Assembly: GCF_947502415.1 (NCBI RefSeq)
Contig: NZ_CANMZV010000002.1
Coordinates: 1 to 64,000 of the forward strand
Reading direction: 5' to 3'
DNA length: 64,000 nucleotides
Origin: an uncultured Photobacterium sp.
GTDB taxonomy: Bacteria > Pseudomonadota > Gammaproteobacteria > Enterobacterales > Vibrionaceae
Below are positions 61,908-64,000 of the stretch, in pieces; the first letter of the stretch is position 1, and each line of letters starts with the position of its first letter. Under the pieces are notes generated by a model. That model was given only the letters and a program-made list of their open reading frames with translations, was not told the DNA's origin and searched no databases. The translations under genes were made by a program, and so were the position numbers.

Positions 61908-62792
61908 ATGAAACGCTTCTTCACAATATTTGCTTTGATTTTGACGGTGTCATTTATGGCAACGCCACATGCAGAAGCAAAGAAATTTGGTGGTGGTAAG
62001 TCATTCGGCAAAAGTTTTAAAACTGCGCCGGTAAAACAGCAGAAACCACAACAGACAGATACACTGAAACAGCAGAATCCGACAGCTAACCAGGCCGGAA
62101 AATCGAGCAAGAAAGGGCTAATGGGCGGCTTATTGGGAGGCTTGCTGGCTGGTGGTTTGCTGGCTGCTTTCTTTGGCGGTGCTTTTGAAGGTATTCAGTT
62201 TATGGATATCTTGATCTTTGGTTTGATTGCGTTTGTCATCTTCAAGCTGTTTAAGACCATGCGAGGTGCGAAAACTACGCCGATGGGGCACCGTGAAGCC
62301 TATGCAGGTAACTCACAGCATAAGCAATCCCATCAGCAGTTCCGTCAGGCTGCAGCTCCAGAGATGAATACGGCGTCAGCATCGGAGGATTTTGCTTCAA
62401 CAGATAGCGATGTACCTTTTAACCTGACTCCGGGCTTTAACATGAATGCGTTTCTTAATGGTGCCCGTGAGCATTACCGCATTTTGCAAGGAGCCTGGAA
62501 TCACAATGAGCTGGAGACTATCCGTGAGTATGTCAGCCCGGCGCTACTTGAAGACCTGATGGCTGAGCGAGCGAAACTAGAAGGTGAACAGCATACCGAA
62601 GTAATGTATGTGGATGCCGAGCTGGTTCGTGCTGACTATGATGCCAATATCGCGCAGTTGAGTGTTCAGTTCACCGGTCGTTATAAAGACCGACATGAAG
62701 GTGTTGAAGAAGAGATCACCGACATCTGGCATCTGGAGCGCGACTTGCGTTCCTCGAATGCGCCTTGGTTGATTGTTGGTATTCAAGCTTAA
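61908..62792 (+). CDS. Tim44-like domain membrane protein
   Basis: This 294-residue protein has a signal peptide (MKRFFTIFALILTVSFMATPHAEA), a Gly/Lys/Gln-rich region (KKFGGGKSFGKSFK), a glycine-rich hydrophobic segment (GLMGGLLGGLLAGGLLAAFFGG, about 68-89) and a second membrane segment (DILIFGLIAFVIFKLF). The C-terminal Tim44-like domain covers about 180-294 (FNMNAFLNGAREHYRILQGAWNHNELETIREYVSPALLEDL). The bacterial family has no settled function. The start ATG 61908 is preferred because it begins the signal peptide; the frame is open 22 codons further upstream. A terminator follows. Confidence 0.87.
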   Translation: MKRFFTIFALILTVSFMATPHAEAKKFGGGKSFGKSFKTAPVKQQKPQQTDTLKQQNPTANQAGKSSKKGLMGGLLGGLLAGGLLAAFFGGAFEGIQFMDILIFGLIAFVIFKLFKTMRGAKTTPMGHREAYAGNSQHKQSHQQFRQAAAPEMNTASASEDFASTDSDVPFNLTPGFNMNAFLNGAREHYRILQGAWNHNELETIREYVSPALLEDLMAERAKLEGEQHTEVMYVDAELVRADYDANIAQLSVQFTGRYKDRHEGVEEEITDIWHLERDLRSSNAPWLIVGIQA

Positions 62793-62818
62793 TTATTGAA
62801 CAATAAGTGGAAATATAG

Positions 62819-62846
62819 AAAGCCGCTCGATTGAGCGGCTTTTTTA
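62819..62846 (+). terminator. Terminator after the Tim44-like gene
   Basis: AAAGCCGCTC pairs with GAGCGGCTTTTTT, 27 bases after the stop. Confidence 0.9.
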
Positions 62847-62976
62847 TTAATGTGTATTTTTTTGAAGCACGTCGCTTTTTCCGCAAGGAGATTGCTATGA
62901 GACATGATCTCATCACCTACTTTTCTCCAGCTGAGCCGCTAGTATTAAGTCAGACCAAAGAAATAAAGAGGTGACT

Positions 62977-63222
62977 ATGCCATATACAGCGGATCTGGTT
63001 GAAGAGATGAATTTGCTGGTGAAATTCCCAATGCACAGCAATATGGAAGGGATTAAGGTGCATAGCGATGCGGGACCACAGATGGTGGCTGCTGCAAAAC
63101 GTTTGTATGCTAAAGGCCTGGTGACCAATGAAGACGGTGGTTACTTGACTTATTCGGGACATCAGGCGGTAGAACACGCCAAATCGGTATTACGCATTCT
63201 TACCGGAAAAGTCACGGAGTAA
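62977..63222 (+). CDS. Small conserved protein, TIGR02647-like
   Basis: This 81-residue soluble protein (MPYTADLVEEMNLLVKFPMHSNMEGIKVHSDAGPQMVAAAKRLYAKGLVTNEDGGYLTYSGHQAVEHAK...) resembles the TIGR02647 family of short gamma-proteobacterial proteins. The middle looks like a small winged-helix-type layout (a helix, then GLVTNEDGGYLT as a wing), so DNA binding is possible but unproven. The start ATG 62977 has AGAGGTG upstream; a GTG two codons earlier is less likely. It is a single gene. Confidence 0.75.
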   Translation: MPYTADLVEEMNLLVKFPMHSNMEGIKVHSDAGPQMVAAAKRLYAKGLVTNEDGGYLTYSGHQAVEHAKSVLRILTGKVTE

Positions 63223-63255
63223 TACGGAATAAAATAATACTCAAATACCAATTTA

Positions 63256-63284
63256 AGAAAGCATGGCCTTAGGTCATGCTTTCT
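63256..63284. terminator. Hairpin between the TIGR02647-like and cysteine-cluster genes
   Basis: AGAAAGCATGGCC pairs with GGTCATGCTTTCT (one G-T pair) around tta. It overlaps the stop codon of the leftward gene and may stop transcription in either direction. Confidence 0.7.
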
Positions 63285-63517
63285 AGTTCAGCAATATTGT
63301 TTATTGCCTGTTGTGAGGTTTTTCCGCAAAGATCCGGACAGGCCTTGAAGTGGTGACAAACGGCCGGGCGCTCAGGTTTGCCGAATAGCTTGCACAGGTT
63401 GTCGTCATTGAGCTGGATACAACGGACACCGGCAGGTTTGCCATCAGGCATTCCAGGGATTGCAGAGGTAATACTCGGGGCAATACAGCAGGCTCCACAA
63501 CCCAATCGACATTCCAT
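63269..63517 (-). CDS. YkgJ-family cysteine-cluster protein
   Basis: This 82-residue protein has the metal-binding cysteine pattern of the YkgJ/UPF0153 family: MECRLGCGACCIAPSIT (CxxCGACC type), then GVRCIQLNDDNLCKLFGKPERPAVCHHFKACPDLCG. It probably binds zinc or an Fe-S cluster; its function is unknown. The frame is complete and the start ATG 63517 is followed immediately by the first cysteine codons. Confidence 0.85.
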   Translation of the reverse strand: MECRLGCGACCIAPSITSAIPGMPDGKPAGVRCIQLNDDNLCKLFGKPERPAVCHHFKACPDLCGKTSQQAINNIAELESMT

Positions 63518-63740
63518 AACTCACCTATACTTATTCAGACACTCAAACGGGTGCGAAACTTACCATTCAAACGTTATCGAATCAAAATTAATTGGCTGCC
63601 AGCTGTCTAAATAATAATGACTATTATTACGGTGTGTTTCTGCTCCCAATCAGGCTTAAGTGCTTGCACTTTACCGTTTAGAGGGCTATAAACCGCTTTC
63701 TTACAGAGGGTAAGATGTGTCACAGAAAAGGCTGGGTAGT

Positions 63741-64000
63741 ATGGTACATTTTTGGCAAGAGAAAGACTTAAAGGCAATGACAGATCAGGAGTGGGAATCA
63801 CTCTGTGATGGCTGTGGTAAGTGCTGCCTGCATAAATTGATCGATGATGATACCGACGAAATTTACTACACCAATGTCGCTTGCAGTTTGCTGGATGACA
63901 AAACCTGTTCGTGCAAAGATTACCTGAATCGCTTTGAGTCTGGTGAAGAGTGTCTGAAGCTTACTCGTGATCGAATTGATGAGTTTGTCTGGCTACCTGA
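63741..64000 (+). CDS. ycgN: YcgN-family cysteine-cluster protein, cut by the window end
   Basis: The first 86 residues match Ycg[63 protein letters not shown], then [16 protein letters not shown]. The cysteine set (CDGCGKCC, C, CxC) is that of the same broad cysteine-cluster superfamily as the gene at 63269-63517, but the two proteins are otherwise different. The enteric protein has about 150 residues, so roughly 60 are missing beyond the window. Start ATG 63741; function unknown. Confidence 0.9.
   Translation, partial: MVHFWQEKDLKAMTDQEWESLCDGCGKCCLHKLIDDDTDEIYYTNVACSLLDDKTCSCKDYLNRFESGEECLKLTRDRIDEFVWLP

Overview
The window is chromosomal DNA of a gamma-proteobacterium of the family Vibrionaceae, most likely Photobacterium or a close relative. 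The family call rests on gene content and order: mnmC/fabB, pdxB-asd-fimV-truA-accD-folC-dedD-cvpA-purF, aphB-rssB, rfaH-galU, folD-tRNA-Arg-tig-clpP-clpX-lon-hupB-ppiD-comEA, dgt-yfbR-alaA and menFDHBCE. AphB-type and rhombosortase genes are typical of vibrios. The genus is inference, since no rRNA is present.

Bases 1-8300 look like the decayed right-hand edge of a surface polysaccharide (O-antigen/capsule) locus. Here lie a multiply frameshifted galU pseudogene, two divergent WecA-type UndP sugar-phosphate transferase genes facing each other, and a graveyard of insertion sequences. An ISAs1-family element sits inside a second ISAs1 copy. An IS66-family element sits inside a relic of another IS66. 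The right end of that IS66 truncates an ISAs1 copy which was itself inserted into yet another ISAs1 copy. The next genes are rjg (the usual right border of such loci in vibrios), ugd (UDP-glucuronate supply) and a small Ala/Thr-rich exported protein resembling YjbE/GfcA.

From 11.7 kb on the window is housekeeping DNA. 11.7-28.5 kb holds tRNA modification (mnmC, truA), fatty acid synthesis (fabB, accD), PLP synthesis (pdxB), aspartate-family amino acids (asd), the polar organiser FimV, folate (folC), an SPOR protein (dedD), and the PurR-type cvpA-purF unit. 28.6-36.5 kb holds a Yip1-family membrane protein, the regulators aphB and rssB, a peptide/proton symporter, rfaH with the intact galU, folD and a tRNA-Arg(TCT). 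37.2-46.2 kb is the protein quality-control block (tig, clpP, clpX, lon with a heat-shock-type promoter, hupB, ppiD) followed by comEA. 46.2-50.8 kb holds a rhombosortase, a DTW-domain tRNA modification enzyme, a dGTPase-like protein, yfbR and alaA. 51.3-58.4 kb is a complete menaquinone operon with overlapping or nearly touching genes. 58.5-64 kb holds a TetR regulator with an LplT-type transporter/PlsC acyltransferase fusion, a double-TM2 protein, a Tim44-like protein, a TIGR02647-type small protein and two cysteine-cluster proteins, the last cut by the window end.

I found no CRISPR array, prophage, defence island or clearly new multi-gene system. The most noteworthy items are the nested IS island between the paired wecA paralogues, a 14-bp tandem expansion in the IS66 tnpC that stays in frame, and an 11-G tract in fimV that could switch off its conserved C-terminus.
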